DNA of 64,000 nucleotides from Aestuariivivens insulae (GCF_022662195.1 NZ_JAKMCS010000003.1:62001-126000); one strand, 5' to 3'. Numbered from the stretch's first letter, positions 43,723 to 55,054 are shown. Notes: generated by a model from the sequence alone, not told the origin. Translations and numbers: made by a program.

Positions 43723-46700
43723 ATGACAAAAGACTTAAAACATAAAAAGGTAAATAAAGAATTTGCTTTATCATCTTGGGCCATCAACAATAAAACAACC
43801 ATGTATGTTTTAATTGGCCTAATCTTTATACTTGGTGCAGGCGCATACTTTAGCATGCCTCGTGAGAGCTTTCCAGAAATTAAGGAGACTAAAATCTATA
43901 TAAGCTCTGTTTTCCCAGGGAATACTGCCGAAGACATAGAAAAACTCATTACAGACCCTATTGAGGATAGGCTTAAAACGGTAAGTAATGTGGTAGAGAT
44001 TACCTCAACATCACAAGAAGACTATTCTATAATTATAGTAGAATTCGATGAAGGCATTACTGTAGAATCTGCCAAACAAAAAGTGAAGGATGAGGTAGAT
44101 TCAGAAAAAGCAGGAGAAGATTGGCCTACTTTTAATGGTGCCAAAGTAGAACCCAATGTGTTCGATTTGAGTATGTCTGAAGAAATACCAATCCTCAATA
44201 TCAATATTTCAGGAAATTACCCTGTAGACAAACTAAAGGAGTATGGTGAGTATTTAGAAGATGAAATTGAAGGGCTTTTGGAAATAAAACAAGTAGATAT
44301 TCGAGGGGCCCAGGAAAAAGAAGTTGAAGTTGCAGTAGACATTTACAAAATGATGGCTGCACAGGTGAGTTTCGATGACATTATTGGCACCATAAGCAGG
44401 GAAAACATGACCATGTCTGCCGGTAACTTAATATCCAGTGGGCAACGCCGTACCATCCGGGTTTTAGGTGAAATTGAAAACCCTAAAGAACTTGAAGATT
44501 TTGCTGTAAAGTCTGAAAGAGGCAATACCATTTATCTTAAAGATATAGCAGAGGTATCTTTTAAAGACGAAGACAAAACTACTTATGCCAGGGAGTTTGG
44601 CGCCCCTGTAGTGATGCTGGACGTAAAAAAACGTGCCGGAAAAAATATGGTGGCCGCTGCAGAACAAATAGACGTTATTGTTAAAAATGCCATAGACAAT
44701 GTATTTCCGCAAGATTTAAAGGTTACCATTTCTAACGATCAATCTTCGAAGACTATTGGACAGGTTGATGATTTAGTCAACAATATTATTTTTGGTATTA
44801 TACTGGTAGTTACCGTACTAATGTTCTTTTTAGGGTTTAAGAATGCACTTTTTGTTGGGTTTGCCATCCCAATGTCCATGTTCATGTCTTTAATGATCTT
44901 AAACGCTTTGGGCTACACCATGAATACCATGATCCTTTTTGGACTCATAATGGGACTCGGGATGCTCGTAGACAATGGTATTGTGGTTGTTGAAAATGTG
45001 TACCGCCTCATGTCTGAAGGCATGCCAAGAATTGAAGCCGCCAAAAAAGGAATTGGTGAAATCGCCTTTCCTATAATCATCTCTACAGTTACAACTGTTG
45101 CAGCATTTATTCCATTAGGCATGTGGCCAGGCGTTATGGGTGAATTCATGATCTATTTCCCGGTAACACTATCTGTGGTTTTAGGATCTTCGTTATTTGT
45201 TGCCATTTTCTTTAACTCGGTAATGGTATCTCAGTTCATGACTACAGAAGACAAGAACATGCCATTAAAACTAATCATTAAAATTTCGGTGGTCTTTGGG
45301 CTTATTGGCCTATTAATTTTTATAGTTGGCGGAAGCTATAGAGGCCTAGGCACCCTAATGTTAGTTACCGTATTGCTTCTTTGGATTTACAGGCTATTCC
45401 TTAGGCGTTGGGCCAACACCTTTCAGAATTCAGTATTACCTAAATGGGAGCGTTTTTATGAAAACACATTGCGTACGGCTTTACGGGGCAGAAAACCTGT
45501 TTTTATAACATTGAGCATAACCGTTTTATTGTTTATTGTTTTTGGTTTATTTGGAGCATCAATGGGCAAGGGAAACACCAAAGTTGAGTTCTTCCCAGAC
45601 AACAAACCCAATCAAATTATAGTTTATATCGAATACCCTGAAGGTACCGATATTAAAAAGACCAATGCCATAACCCTGGATATCGAGCAACGGGTTTATA
45701 AGATTATTAATGATGAAGCCTATATGGATAATGGCTATAACTTCTTAACAGAAAGTGCCGTTTCCCAAGTAGGTGCTGGTGCTGGAAACCCACAAACCGA
45801 TGGTGGTTCGCAAGCCGAAATGCCGCATCGCGGTAAGATTACGGCCACCATGCGGGAATTTAAATACCGAAAAGGTGTTGATAGTGAAGAATTGCTAAAA
45901 AAAGTTCAGGAAGCTTTAAAAGGCATTTATCCAGGCGTTAGCATTTCGGTAGAAAAAGATCCTATTGGCCCTCCTGTTGGTTACCCCATAAACATCGAGC
46001 TTGAAGGCGATGATTATTCAGAATTAATTGCTACAGCAGAGAACATGCGCAATTTCATCAATTCCAAAAACATTGAAGGGATAGACGAGTTGAAGATAGA
46101 CGTTAACAAATCGAAACCTTCCATGCAGGTGATTGTAGATACCAAAAAAGCAGGCGAGTTAGGCGTTACTTCGGGGCAAGTGGGGCAGCAATTACGTAAT
46201 GCTATTTTTGGTGCCAAAGCAGGTATTTATAAAAAAGATGGCGAAGATTACGATATTAATGTGCGCTTTAATAAAGAAAACAGATATAATACCAGTGCCA
46301 TTTTCAACCAAAAAATAACATTTAGGGATATGGCCTCTGGACAAATCAAGGAAATTCCTGTTTCGTCGGTTGCCAAACACAATAACACCTCTGGTTTTAG
46401 TGCTATAAAGCATCGCGACAACAAGCGGGTAGTAACCCTATACTCGGCTTTAGCCCCAGGCTTTATAGATGCCAGGGCCATTGTGACCAAGATTCAGAAT
46501 GAAATGAAAAGTTACACTGGAAAACCCGATGGTATTAAAATAGACTATACCGGACAAATTGAAGAACAGGAAAAGCAACAAAGCTTTCTAAATGGTGCTT
46601 TTATGGCCGGACTGGGACTAATCTTCTTTATTTTAATATTCCAGTTCAATTCAGTGTCTAAACCAGGTATTATTATGATGGCGATATTTTTAAGCTTTAT

Positions 46701-47226
46701 AGGTGTGTTTGGCGGTATTTTAATTACAGGAAGCTCCTTTGTGATTATGATGACCATGATGGGGATTATTTCATTGGCAGGTATTGTGGTAAACAACGGC
46801 GTAGTCCTCCTCGATTATACCCAACTGCTTATTGACAGAAAGAAAGTAGAACTGGATTTAGAAGACGATCAATATCTCGCAACCCCAGAATTACTGGAAG
46901 CCATTATTAAAGGCGGTAAAGCCCGTTTACGCCCCGTACTGTTAACGGCAATTACAACTATTTTAGGTTTAATTCCGTTAGCAACAGGTTTAAACATTAA
47001 CTTTTTTACTTTATTTAGCGATTTGGATCCTAATATCTATACGGGAGGAGATAATGTTATTTTCTGGGGGCCACTTGCCAAAACCGTTATTTATGGCTTA
47101 CTAATAGCGACATTCTTAACACTTATAGTAGTTCCAATACTATTCTATTTAATAACCAAGTTTAAAATGTGGCTGTTTAGTGATAGAGTAGCGAAATATA
47201 ATAAAATTGATGCTATAGGAAATTGA
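43723..47226 (+). CDS. RND efflux permease
   Basis: This 1167-residue inner-membrane pump of the HAE/AcrB-like RND group is longer than the usual 1030-1050. It has 12 TM helices in two halves with large periplasmic loops. TM1 is near residues 28-48, TM4 carries GLIMGLGMLVDNGIVVVENV (the proton-relay Asp, about 409-428), and the second half has GIISLAGIVVNNGVVLLDYT. Extra length lies partly in the TM6-7 cytoplasmic region. With the TolC and adaptor it exports drugs or other toxic compounds. Confidence 0.93.
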   Translation: MTKDLKHKKVNKEFALSSWAINNKTTMYVLIGLIFILGAGAYFSMPRESFPEIKETKIYISSVFPGNTAEDIEKLITDPIEDRLKTVSNVVEITSTSQEDYSIIIVEFDEGITVESAKQKVKDEVDSEKAGEDWPTFNGAKVEPNVFDLSMSEEIPILNINISGNYPVDKLKEYGEYLEDEIEGLLEIKQVDIRGAQEKEVEVAVDIYKMMAAQVSFDDIIGTISRENMTMSAGNLISSGQRRTIRVLGEIENPKELEDFAVKSERGNTIYLKDIAEVSFKDEDKTTYAREFGAPVVMLDVKKRAGKNMVAAAEQIDVIVKNAIDNVFPQDLKVTISNDQSSKTIGQVDDLVNNIIFGIILVVTVLMFFLGFKNALFVGFAIPMSMFMSLMILNALGYTMNTMILFGLIMGLGMLVDNGIVVVENVYRLMSEGMPRIEAAKKGIGEIAFPIIISTVTTVAAFIPLGMWPGVMGEFMIYFPVTLSVVLGSSLFVAIFFNSVMVSQFMTTEDKNMPLKLIIKISVVFGLIGLLIFIVGGSYRGLGTLMLVTVLLLWIYRLFLRRWANTFQNSVLPKWERFYENTLRTALRGRKPVFITLSITVLLFIVFGLFGASMGKGNTKVEFFPDNKPNQIIVYIEYPEGTDIKKTNAITLDIEQRVYKIINDEAYMDNGYNFLTESAVSQVGAGAGNPQTDGGSQAEMPHRGKITATMREFKYRKGVDSEELLKKVQEALKGIYPGVSISVEKDPIGPPVGYPINIELEGDDYSELIATAENMRNFINSKNIEGIDELKIDVNKSKPSMQVIVDTKKAGELGVTSGQVGQQLRNAIFGAKAGIYKKDGEDYDINVRFNKENRYNTSAIFNQKITFRDMASGQIKEIPVSSVAKHNNTSGFSAIKHRDNKRVVTLYSALAPGFIDARAIVTKIQNEMKSYTGKPDGIKIDYTGQIEEQEKQQSFLNGAFMAGLGLIFFILIFQFNSVSKPGIIMMAIFLSFIGVFGGILITGSSFVIMMTMMGIISLAGIVVNNGVVLLDYTQLLIDRKKVELDLEDDQYLATPELLEAIIKGGKARLRPVLLTAITTILGLIPLATGLNINFFTLFSDLDPNIYTGGDNVIFWGPLAKTVIYGLLIATFLTLIVVPILFYLITKFKMWLFSDRVAKYNKIDAIGN

Positions 47227-47267
47227 TAAACCTATTTTTAAAGTGTGACTAGCTCTTTATTATTAGT

Positions 47268-47302
47268 AAAAAAGCTTCAACATGATGTTGAAGCTTTTTT
47301 TT
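47268..47302. terminator. Bidirectional terminator between RND permease and susD
   Basis: AAAAAAGCTTCAACAT (47268-47283) and ATGTTGAAGCTTTTTT (47285-47300) are perfectly complementary with A- and T-runs on both sides. It serves both convergent genes. A near copy is at 55055-55086. Confidence 0.85.
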
Positions 47303-47321
47303 GTTTACATTACTATTCGCA

Positions 47322-48602
47322 CTATTGACCTTCATTTTGAGGTATAGGGAATTGACTAACTATACCATCGCCAGTTCTATCTATAACAAGTTCACTTAAC
47401 TTATCAAAACGTCTAAGGTCAACCCAGCGATGCCCTTCAGCAAATAGCGAATAACGTCTTTCATAAAGAATCCTATCAACATCAACAGATCCAGCCGCTA
47501 CTGGCCCTAAACCAGCAGCCGCTCGAACAGCATTAATTGCCGTTTCGGCAGCTCCTGGATTATTGACCATGTTTGCTTCGGCATACAACAAAATAAGCTC
47601 TTCGTTTCTTATCATACCCACGGGATCTACATTCGATTTATATATATATACATCGTGGGTACCCGGTGTTAAATCAGCAATATTTAAGGGACCGTCGGTT
47701 CTTAATACTGCTTTGTTTACTCTATTATCTCCAGGTTCGGCAGAATTAACAAAATCTGGATGCGCTATCCTTGCATTAGCTCCAGTTGAATTTAGAGCGA
47801 AAAACAATTGATTTAATTCATCCCCTCCTGTAGCCGAAAATTGATAATAGGCCCCTAAATCCATAGAGGCATTCATATCCATAAATGAATCTGCCAAAGC
47901 ACTTAAAACCAAAGTATAGTTTTCTTGATAAGCCGCAGCTCTAGCGGTAAGAGCCCTGTTAAACTCTAAATAAGATACCCCAAGCGTATTAGGCTGTACA
48001 TCGCCACCAGTTTGTAAATCGGAAGCAGCATTATTTAAAAGGTCTATAATTGTTGTTAATGCGTTATCATAACTTTCAAAAGCGCCTAAGTTATTTGGAT
48101 CGGAAACGTCTGTTCTTATACCATTTTGATAAAGCATCGTTAATACAGTTAATAACTCATATGATTTTATGGTATTTGCAAAACCTCTAATTGCTGCCTT
48201 TTCAGCATCTGTAAATGCTTCTGTTGTATTCTCTAACCCTTCCAGTAAAAGGTTACACTCCTTTACCACCGCATATCTTGCAGCATAAGGCGTGGTTAAA
48301 TAAAACGCATTATCATCTAAAACACCTGTCATTAAATCTCCCGTCCATCTAGGATCTGAACTTTGATGTCTCCAATAATCTCTTCCAAGCACAGAAAAAA
48401 CATCTCGTTGGGTATTTAATCGATCTCTCATATCGGCTAAAATTCCGCCTACCGCTTGCGGCAACTCTGGTCTAGACACTCCTTCAGAAATAGATGAGGT
48501 TTGTGGTCCGTTTAAGTCTTGCCCTTCTTCAATATCACATGAATACCAAAGACAAATGGAAAAGACTAAAGCAATGATTTTATATATATTTGAATTTTTC
48601 AT
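47322..48602 (-). CDS. SusD/RagB-family surface nutrient-binding lipoprotein
   Basis: This 426-residue lipoprotein (ICLWYSC, Cys22; start ATG 48602, as the frame's upstream codon is TTG) has SusD-type TPR-like helices and the C-terminal family motif ILYERRYSLFAEGHRWVDLRR (about 380-400). It caps the SusC channel encoded just upstream. The lack of adjacent glycosidases means the ligand cannot be named. Confidence 0.92.
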   Translation of the reverse strand: MKNSNIYKIIALVFSICLWYSCDIEEGQDLNGPQTSSISEGVSRPELPQAVGGILADMRDRLNTQRDVFSVLGRDYWRHQSSDPRWTGDLMTGVLDDNAFYLTTPYAARYAVVKECNLLLEGLENTTEAFTDAEKAAIRGFANTIKSYELLTVLTMLYQNGIRTDVSDPNNLGAFESYDNALTTIIDLLNNAASDLQTGGDVQPNTLGVSYLEFNRALTARAAAYQENYTLVLSALADSFMDMNASMDLGAYYQFSATGGDELNQLFFALNSTGANARIAHPDFVNSAEPGDNRVNKAVLRTDGPLNIADLTPGTHDVYIYKSNVDPVGMIRNEELILLYAEANMVNNPGAAETAINAVRAAAGLGPVAAGSVDVDRILYERRYSLFAEGHRWVDLRRFDKLSELVIDRTGDGIVSQFPIPQNEGQ

Positions 48603-48619
48603 ATTGTTCAATTTTTTTA

Positions 48620-51589
48620 TTAAAGTCCAACTGATAAGTGAAACATAAATCGTTTAGATGAAGGAAATGGTGCTACCTCAATTCCTATACCTGCCGCCGT
48701 TGGCCCAAAATTGGACACTTCTGGATCGTAACTGTTATAATCAAAAATATTAATCAGGTTTCTTCCGGAGAAACCAAGCTTAACATCTGTTATATTACCA
48801 CCAAACCACTTATCTAATGTGTTACTTGGTATATTATAATACAAGCCTAGCTCTCTTAATTTTAAATAGGAAGCATCCTCAACAAAAGGTTCGGCATTAC
48901 CGCCTAAAAATGCGCCAATTCTGTAATCTCCATTCGATGTAGTTCCAGCAGGGTCTATATTTGTTTCATCATAATCGGCACTTGTCCCTCCAAAATCGGA
49001 CAATAAGCGACTAAGGTTTACATTATCCCCACCCTTTTTCCAATGCCATAAGAAGGATAATGTAAAGTTTTTGTACTTAAAGTTATTATTGAATGCCATT
49101 TGAAAATCTGGTTCGGCATCACCCAATACTACTACATTGCCATTAACATCATTCCCCACAATTTGTGTAGCACTTTTACCTTCTTCAATTCTAAATGTCC
49201 CTAAACCAGTACCAAAACCTTGAGTATCGAAAGAATTTACATTTAACTCGGTTATCTCCGATTTATTCTTAAACCAGTTAACATCCAAATCCCATGTAAA
49301 GTCCTCAGTATCAAAAACCCTTGAATTCACTCCAATCTCAACACCATTGTTTTCTAATGCCCCTGCATTTGCCCAACGGAAGGTGTAACCAGATGAAGGC
49401 TCGTTGTCTGCCTGAAGTATTAAGTCTTCAACCTTTTTGTTATAATAAGTAAACTCTATACTTACTCTATTATTTAACAATCCAGCATCAAATCCAATTT
49501 CCAATTCTTTCTGTCGTTCTGGCTTAATAGAAGGGTCCCCTAAGGTTGTTGGTGTAATAATTCCAACATTACCACTAATTAGAGAATTTCTATAAGTGGT
49601 GAACAAAGCGCCGTTTGGAGCAAAGTTACCAGCTTCACCATAAGCCGCCCTAACTTTAAAACGGTTTAAAGACTCTATGTTGAAGAAATCGAAATTGTGC
49701 AAGTTCAAAGCTGCTGAAGCCTTTGGGTAATAAAAGAATTCGTTGGCATCACCATTATTGGATGACTTATCACCTCTTAATCCTAAAGTTGCAATGATTT
49801 TATCTTGATAATTAACTTCCTCCTGAACAAAAAATCCTGAATCTTCCTGCTCTAATCTAAATTGATCCACACCAACATTAGCTGCTTGATCGACATTCTC
49901 TTCAGATGCAATTAAACCTGTTGAAGTAACTCTAATGGTATTTTGAGAAAATTGCTGATTGGTTAAACCTGCTTGTGTAGTAAAGTTTAACCCGCTGTCT
50001 GTTGTTAAGTTGTGTACCAAAAATGCCGAATAGTTAGCATCGGTATTTCTTGTAGTACCTTCAGAAGTAAGGCCATCTACACCCCCTACCGATGGACTCA
50101 TAAATTGCAGATCTCTTGGAAAGAACACATCGGTTGTTAATGTATATGTATCAACACCTGCCCTTAAAACCATTTTAAGATTGTGGTTATCATTTTTAAA
50201 TAAATTAATATCCAATGATCCTCCAGCTATTAAGCGTTTAACCAACTCCCTATTTTTCATCACATCCCTTGTATGTATTTGGTTAGAAGAGTTTGCAGGA
50301 TGATCTGGGTAATTGCCATTAGCATCAGGCAGCAAATAATCCCAAGGTCTTGTAAACAATGTTGAAAGACCTATTGTGGTGTTTGTGTTGTCATTGTTAA
50401 AAAATCCTCTATCTGCTTTTGAATTGATATAATTTCCCGTAATTGATAGTTTAGCATAATCTGTGATTTTATGATCCATATTCAGTCTAAACGACTTCTT
50501 TTCGGCTCCCGTTCTTTTAACAATCCCATCCTCTTCACTATTGGTAAAACTGGTGAAAAAAGAAGTTCTTTCATTACCTCCAGAAGCACTAATATTAGTG
50601 TTGGAAATAAAGCCTTTTTCCCCATAGATTTCTTTCTCATAATCAATTAAAGTTCCTGCTTGCTGTGCAGCTGTAAATAATGCGCCTTCGCCATAAACAC
50701 TTTCTGCCAACTCAGCCGTCCAATTTCTTTGTCCCAATAGGTTAACCGCTTCGTTCCACCCTACGGCCTGGGAAAAATTAATCTTGGTTTTCCCTTGTTT
50801 TCCTTTCTTTGTAGTAATTATTACCACACCAGCGGCAGCTCTCGATCCATAAATTGCAGCTGCAGAGGCTCCTTTTAGTATTTCGACATTTGCAATGTCC
50901 TGAGGATCTATGTCTGCAATCCGGTTTGAGGCATTATCTTGATTATCTGTTGTTGATGCCCCACCACTTGCAGCACTGGACACATCATTCAATCCACCTG
51001 CAAAAACACTATTATTATTAACATATACTCCATCAATAATATACAATGGTTGCCCATTAGCATTAATTGATGTCACACCTCTTAATTTAACAGAGATACC
51101 TCCTCCTGGTGCTCCAGAAGCAGATGTTATTTGAGCGCCGACAAATTTACCAGCCAAAGCCCCATCTAAAGTTTGCGGTGGGGTCCGTCCTGCTAAATCA
51201 TCTGCTGAAACAGAAGCTACCGCGTTTGCTGCATTGGATCTTTTTACAGAAGTAGCCAATCCTGTAACAACAACTTCTTCCAAAGCCGTTAAGGATTCCT
51301 GCAGCGTAACATTAACTGTTCGTGCCTCAGTAACCACCTCTTCAACGGTCTCAAAACCCAATGAAGAAATCACCAAAGTAACAGGAAAGTTCGAAACGTT
51401 TAAACTAAAATTTCCATCAAAATCGGTAGTAGTACCCGTTGTAGTTCCTTTAATAATTACGTTTGCTCCAGGCAAAGGTAAGTTTGTTGCCCCATCTGTT
51501 ATCTTACCTGTAATCTGCTGCGAAAAGGCCATTACAGGTATAAAAAATAACAAAAGCAAATACAATTTGAAATGTAAAAGTTTGCTCAT
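48620..51589 (-). CDS. SusC/RagA-family TonB-dependent transporter
   Basis: This 989-residue outer-membrane transporter has a signal peptide (near MAFSQQ), a carboxypeptidase-regulatory-like domain (about 25-95, ITGKITDGATNLPLPGANV), a plug with IYGSRAAAGVVIITTKKGK (about 245-263) and a 22-strand barrel ending MFHLSVGL. It imports oligomeric nutrients with SusD, driven by TonB/ExbBD. The gene pair is separated by 17 bp. Confidence 0.94.
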   Translation of the reverse strand: MSKLLHFKLYLLLLFFIPVMAFSQQITGKITDGATNLPLPGANVIIKGTTTGTTTDFDGNFSLNVSNFPVTLVISSLGFETVEEVVTEARTVNVTLQESLTALEEVVVTGLATSVKRSNAANAVASVSADDLAGRTPPQTLDGALAGKFVGAQITSASGAPGGGISVKLRGVTSINANGQPLYIIDGVYVNNNSVFAGGLNDVSSAASGGASTTDNQDNASNRIADIDPQDIANVEILKGASAAAIYGSRAAAGVVIITTKKGKQGKTKINFSQAVGWNEAVNLLGQRNWTAELAESVYGEGALFTAAQQAGTLIDYEKEIYGEKGFISNTNISASGGNERTSFFTSFTNSEEDGIVKRTGAEKKSFRLNMDHKITDYAKLSITGNYINSKADRGFFNNDNTNTTIGLSTLFTRPWDYLLPDANGNYPDHPANSSNQIHTRDVMKNRELVKRLIAGGSLDINLFKNDNHNLKMVLRAGVDTYTLTTDVFFPRDLQFMSPSVGGVDGLTSEGTTRNTDANYSAFLVHNLTTDSGLNFTTQAGLTNQQFSQNTIRVTSTGLIASEENVDQAANVGVDQFRLEQEDSGFFVQEEVNYQDKIIATLGLRGDKSSNNGDANEFFYYPKASAALNLHNFDFFNIESLNRFKVRAAYGEAGNFAPNGALFTTYRNSLISGNVGIITPTTLGDPSIKPERQKELEIGFDAGLLNNRVSIEFTYYNKKVEDLILQADNEPSSGYTFRWANAGALENNGVEIGVNSRVFDTEDFTWDLDVNWFKNKSEITELNVNSFDTQGFGTGLGTFRIEEGKSATQIVGNDVNGNVVVLGDAEPDFQMAFNNNFKYKNFTLSFLWHWKKGGDNVNLSRLLSDFGGTSADYDETNIDPAGTTSNGDYRIGAFLGGNAEPFVEDASYLKLRELGLYYNIPSNTLDKWFGGNITDVKLGFSGRNLINIFDYNSYDPEVSNFGPTAAGIGIEVAPFPSSKRFMFHLSVGL

Positions 51590-51841
51590 AATATGTATTT
51601 TTTTGAATTAGTCACATTAAATATCATGATTTTTTGCCAGATAATCATATTTTTAACACATAAATTATGTTAATCCCATTTTTCATATTACTTATTTATA
51701 ATTCTTTCAAACCTAAATAAAACAGATCTATCCCCTTACAGTATTGCTCTCCTACTTATTTATAACAAATAGTTTAAGCCGAATGACACCTTGTTGTCTT
51801 ATAGGAAAACAAAACCTCTTGGGAATGATTAGTATAACCTA
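51590..51841. other. Intergenic leader region of the susCD pair
   Basis: The 252-bp AT-rich stretch has no convincing gene or TAnnTTTG match. A small inverted repeat ATGATT (51626-51631) and AATCAT (51643-51648) lies upstream of the SusC start and could be a regulatory site. Nothing else is seen. Confidence 0.4.
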
Positions 51842-51871
51842 AAAAGCCCCAACATTTATATTGGGGCTTTT
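51842..51871 (-). terminator. Terminator after the second TonB-dependent receptor
   Basis: AAAAGCCCCAA (51842-51852) and TTGGGGCTTTT (51861-51871) form a perfect stem with an A-run on the left (T-run on the - strand). Confidence 0.85.
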
Positions 51872-51889
51872 CGGCAATACTTTAATTAT

Positions 51890-54826
51890 CTACTTCAACT
51901 TAAAACTTAACCTTGCAAAAAGGAAACGCCCTCCTACACCAAATTGTTGCGAACGTCTTGACCAATCAAAGCGACCACTACTTCGGTTTGCTTCAATAGT
52001 CCTATCTGGGAATACATCAAATAAATTGTTTGCCCCAATGGTAAACGTTAAACTTTCAGATGCCTTATAGCCAAAAGACAAATCGGTAACCAATTTAGAT
52101 CCATAAACCTGTTGGTTATCCACATTAGTTGTTGCTTCAGACACTTCCCCAAACCACACATTCCTTAGGAAGACATTAAAATTACCAGAAGTAAAACTAT
52201 TGGTTAAATTAACTTTAGTTCTAGGCACGGCTTCTTCTAAATAAATCCTGCTATCTTCAGGAAAATAGGTGCCAACCAAACCTGCATCTTCCAATACCCT
52301 GGACGCCTTAATATCACCTACCCGCTTTGTTTTGGAAAAAGTACCGGACAAATCGGATTTCAATTGTGAATTGGTTCCTATATTTGTTTTATGGGTAAGC
52401 ACAATATCCAACCCTTTGGATTCCGTATCAATAGCATTTGCAAAAAATGAGGCCGCCGAAGCATTAGCTTGCGATAAAAGGTTATCTAATTCTGAACCCG
52501 TTCCTGGTCCTCTAAACTGCCCAGTATAAACCACTCTATCGTCTATTGCTACAAAGTAACCATCTACCGTTACTGTTAAATTAGCTTCTGGCATTTTAGC
52601 TGTAAAACCTAAACTTATACTTTGCGAAGTCTCTTCTTTTAACTGCGGAATTCCCAAAAGTTTAGCCGCTCTACTATCGTTTGAAAATGTCCCAACCTCA
52701 ACAGGTATACCATCCTGAAATATTGTTGAGGTAGAATTAAAATTTAACTGATGCAACGAAGGTGCTCTAAACCCTGTATTCAAAGCCGCTCTTATATTTA
52801 CATTTTCACTAGCTTTTATTCGTGTTGCCAATTTAAAATTGATGGTCGACCCAAAATCTGAATAATCTTCAAACCGTGTTGCAAAACTGGCTAAGAACGT
52901 TTCAGAAAAATCTGCTTCTAAATCAAAATAAGCCGCTATACTGTTTCTTCCCCTAGACAGTTCGTTAGCAGGGCTAAATCCTGGAAAAACCTGGGACCCT
53001 CCTGGTCGTGTTCTTTCAAAGAAATCAACCGCAGGACTTTGAGTTGGCAAAGTTATTAATTCACCTTCTTGGGTATATTGCCCATAAGAAGCTTCTTCAC
53101 CTGCAACTATTTCGTAGTTTTCCAATCGATATTCTGCTCCAAATGCAATGTTAATTCCGCTTAAAGTATCATCAAAAAACTGGTTAATATCTAAATTAAC
53201 CGTGTTTTGCATAAAGTTAAATCCTCCGGCATCAAAAAAAGTAGGAGAAGCTTTTTGCAAAGATGCATTAAAGGTATTACCTATGGTATATAAAAAAGCA
53301 TTTTTTCCCCAAGTATTACTTAAATCCACATGCCATCCGTTAACCATACCTTTAATACCAACAGCCAAAGACTTATCTGTTATGGTCGAATTGATCTCAG
53401 GCAAAAAGCCATTCATATATGCCGGTGTATAGGTTCTACTTTGATTGGGCAACCTGTAAAATCCGGCCGAGTTCCCTTTTCTGGAACTCACCCCTGCGAA
53501 TGAATATATTTCGGTTCCCGAATCATCCAAGGGAATGGACATGTTTCCAAAAAAGCGCCCTCCTCGAAGCTCAGATTGGCCAACACGCATGTTAAAGTCG
53601 CTACGTACAAGCCCTCTGGAAGCTAACTCTACTGCAGTATTATCTATAGGCCTAACCCCAGTCACTTCTCCATCGCTGTTAATCGTTAACTCTGTTAAAA
53701 CTCCAGCTACAGAATTAGCCCCGTCATTGATTCCGATCCAATCTTCTTTGGAAGTTGCTCCATTTACATTTATGCCTGCAGCAATAGCATATTTTTCAAC
53801 ATCATCAAAATCATCATCTAATAGTTTAGATAAATCATAATCATCATTTTCGGCAAATCTTTCTATAGTATTATAAAGGTTAAATATAGTACCTTCCCAT
53901 TCCTTCATTCTACTGTAATGCTCCCTAAAATCAAAATCTCCCGTAAAATTGATATACCCGCCATTATCACCTATAGGCAAACCATAGTTTACGCTAACAT
54001 TAACGGTTTCCCCATCAACACCTCCTGTTTGTTCATTTGCATTTTCAGAAAAAAAGGCTCCTGTGGTTACATTAAAGGTTAACTCGTTAACATTATCATT
54101 AAGCACGATATTGATAACCCCTGCAATGGCATCGGATCCATACTGTGCCGCCGCACCATCGCGTAACACTTCTAAACGCTTGATTGCCCCAGAAGGAATC
54201 GCATTTAAATCGGTACCCACACTACCTCGCCCAAAGGTTCCATTAACATTCACCAAAGACGAGTTATGCCTTCTTTTACCATTAATGAGTACCAATACTT
54301 GATCTGGTCCCAAACCTCTCAATGAAGCTGGATCGATATGATCTGTTCCATCCGATATGGTTTGGGTATTAGAGGTAAATGATGGCGCTACAAAATTTAA
54401 AATCTGATTTAAGTTTACCTGCGGCCCTTGGGATGTTAATTCAGATATATTTATAACATCTACAGGCACTGGTGTATCAACTGCTGTTCTGCTTGGATTT
54501 CTAGAGCCTACCAAAACAACTTCTGCTAAAGCCACACCAGATTGCATGGTTACATTTACTGTATTGCCATCAACAACTATTTCCTGGGTTTCAAACCCAA
54601 CATAGGAAAACACTAATACATCTCCATTATTTGCACTAATGGAAAAATTGCCATCAAAATCTGTTATCGTTCCAGAGGTAGTCCCCTTAACAACAACAGA
54701 AACACCTGGAAGAGGTTGTGAGGAATCATCAATTACTGTTCCCGAAACCTCTTGTGCTAAAAGTTCGCCTGACGCTACAAATAGCATCAAAAACATAATC
54801 CATTTAATCGGTAATAGTTTAATCAT
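51890..54826 (-). CDS. TonB-dependent receptor with carboxypeptidase-regulatory domain
   Basis: This 978-residue receptor has a signal peptide (near LLAQEV), a regulatory-like domain (about 26-100, VSGTVIDDSSQPLPGVSVVV), a plug with QYGSDAIAGVINIVLND (about 213-229) and a barrel ending in LFARLSFKLK. Unlike the SusC upstream of susD it has no SusD partner, and its plug resembles classical siderophore/vitamin-type receptors. The substrate is unknown. It is followed by a terminator. Confidence 0.92.
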   Translation of the reverse strand: MIKLLPIKWIMFLMLFVASGELLAQEVSGTVIDDSSQPLPGVSVVVKGTTSGTITDFDGNFSISANNGDVLVFSYVGFETQEIVVDGNTVNVTMQSGVALAEVVLVGSRNPSRTAVDTPVPVDVINISELTSQGPQVNLNQILNFVAPSFTSNTQTISDGTDHIDPASLRGLGPDQVLVLINGKRRHNSSLVNVNGTFGRGSVGTDLNAIPSGAIKRLEVLRDGAAAQYGSDAIAGVINIVLNDNVNELTFNVTTGAFFSENANEQTGGVDGETVNVSVNYGLPIGDNGGYINFTGDFDFREHYSRMKEWEGTIFNLYNTIERFAENDDYDLSKLLDDDFDDVEKYAIAAGINVNGATSKEDWIGINDGANSVAGVLTELTINSDGEVTGVRPIDNTAVELASRGLVRSDFNMRVGQSELRGGRFFGNMSIPLDDSGTEIYSFAGVSSRKGNSAGFYRLPNQSRTYTPAYMNGFLPEINSTITDKSLAVGIKGMVNGWHVDLSNTWGKNAFLYTIGNTFNASLQKASPTFFDAGGFNFMQNTVNLDINQFFDDTLSGINIAFGAEYRLENYEIVAGEEASYGQYTQEGELITLPTQSPAVDFFERTRPGGSQVFPGFSPANELSRGRNSIAAYFDLEADFSETFLASFATRFEDYSDFGSTINFKLATRIKASENVNIRAALNTGFRAPSLHQLNFNSTSTIFQDGIPVEVGTFSNDSRAAKLLGIPQLKEETSQSISLGFTAKMPEANLTVTVDGYFVAIDDRVVYTGQFRGPGTGSELDNLLSQANASAASFFANAIDTESKGLDIVLTHKTNIGTNSQLKSDLSGTFSKTKRVGDIKASRVLEDAGLVGTYFPEDSRIYLEEAVPRTKVNLTNSFTSGNFNVFLRNVWFGEVSEATTNVDNQQVYGSKLVTDLSFGYKASESLTFTIGANNLFDVFPDRTIEANRSSGRFDWSRRSQQFGVGGRFLFARLSFKLK

Positions 54827-55054
54827 AATTAAATAATTTTGAGTTAGTTACCACTAATATATGCAATATATTACCGTTTTAATTATGTTTTTGTAATTTT
54901 TTTACTACCAATATTAACAATTACTCATAAAAACCTTTTTATAAATACGAATTTAACAATCTCGACTACCTTATTTTTACACATCCATAAACTTTTAACA
55001 AACACAAAACTACTTAGCATCCTGCAAGTAAGTTTCACTCTATTATACAATAAC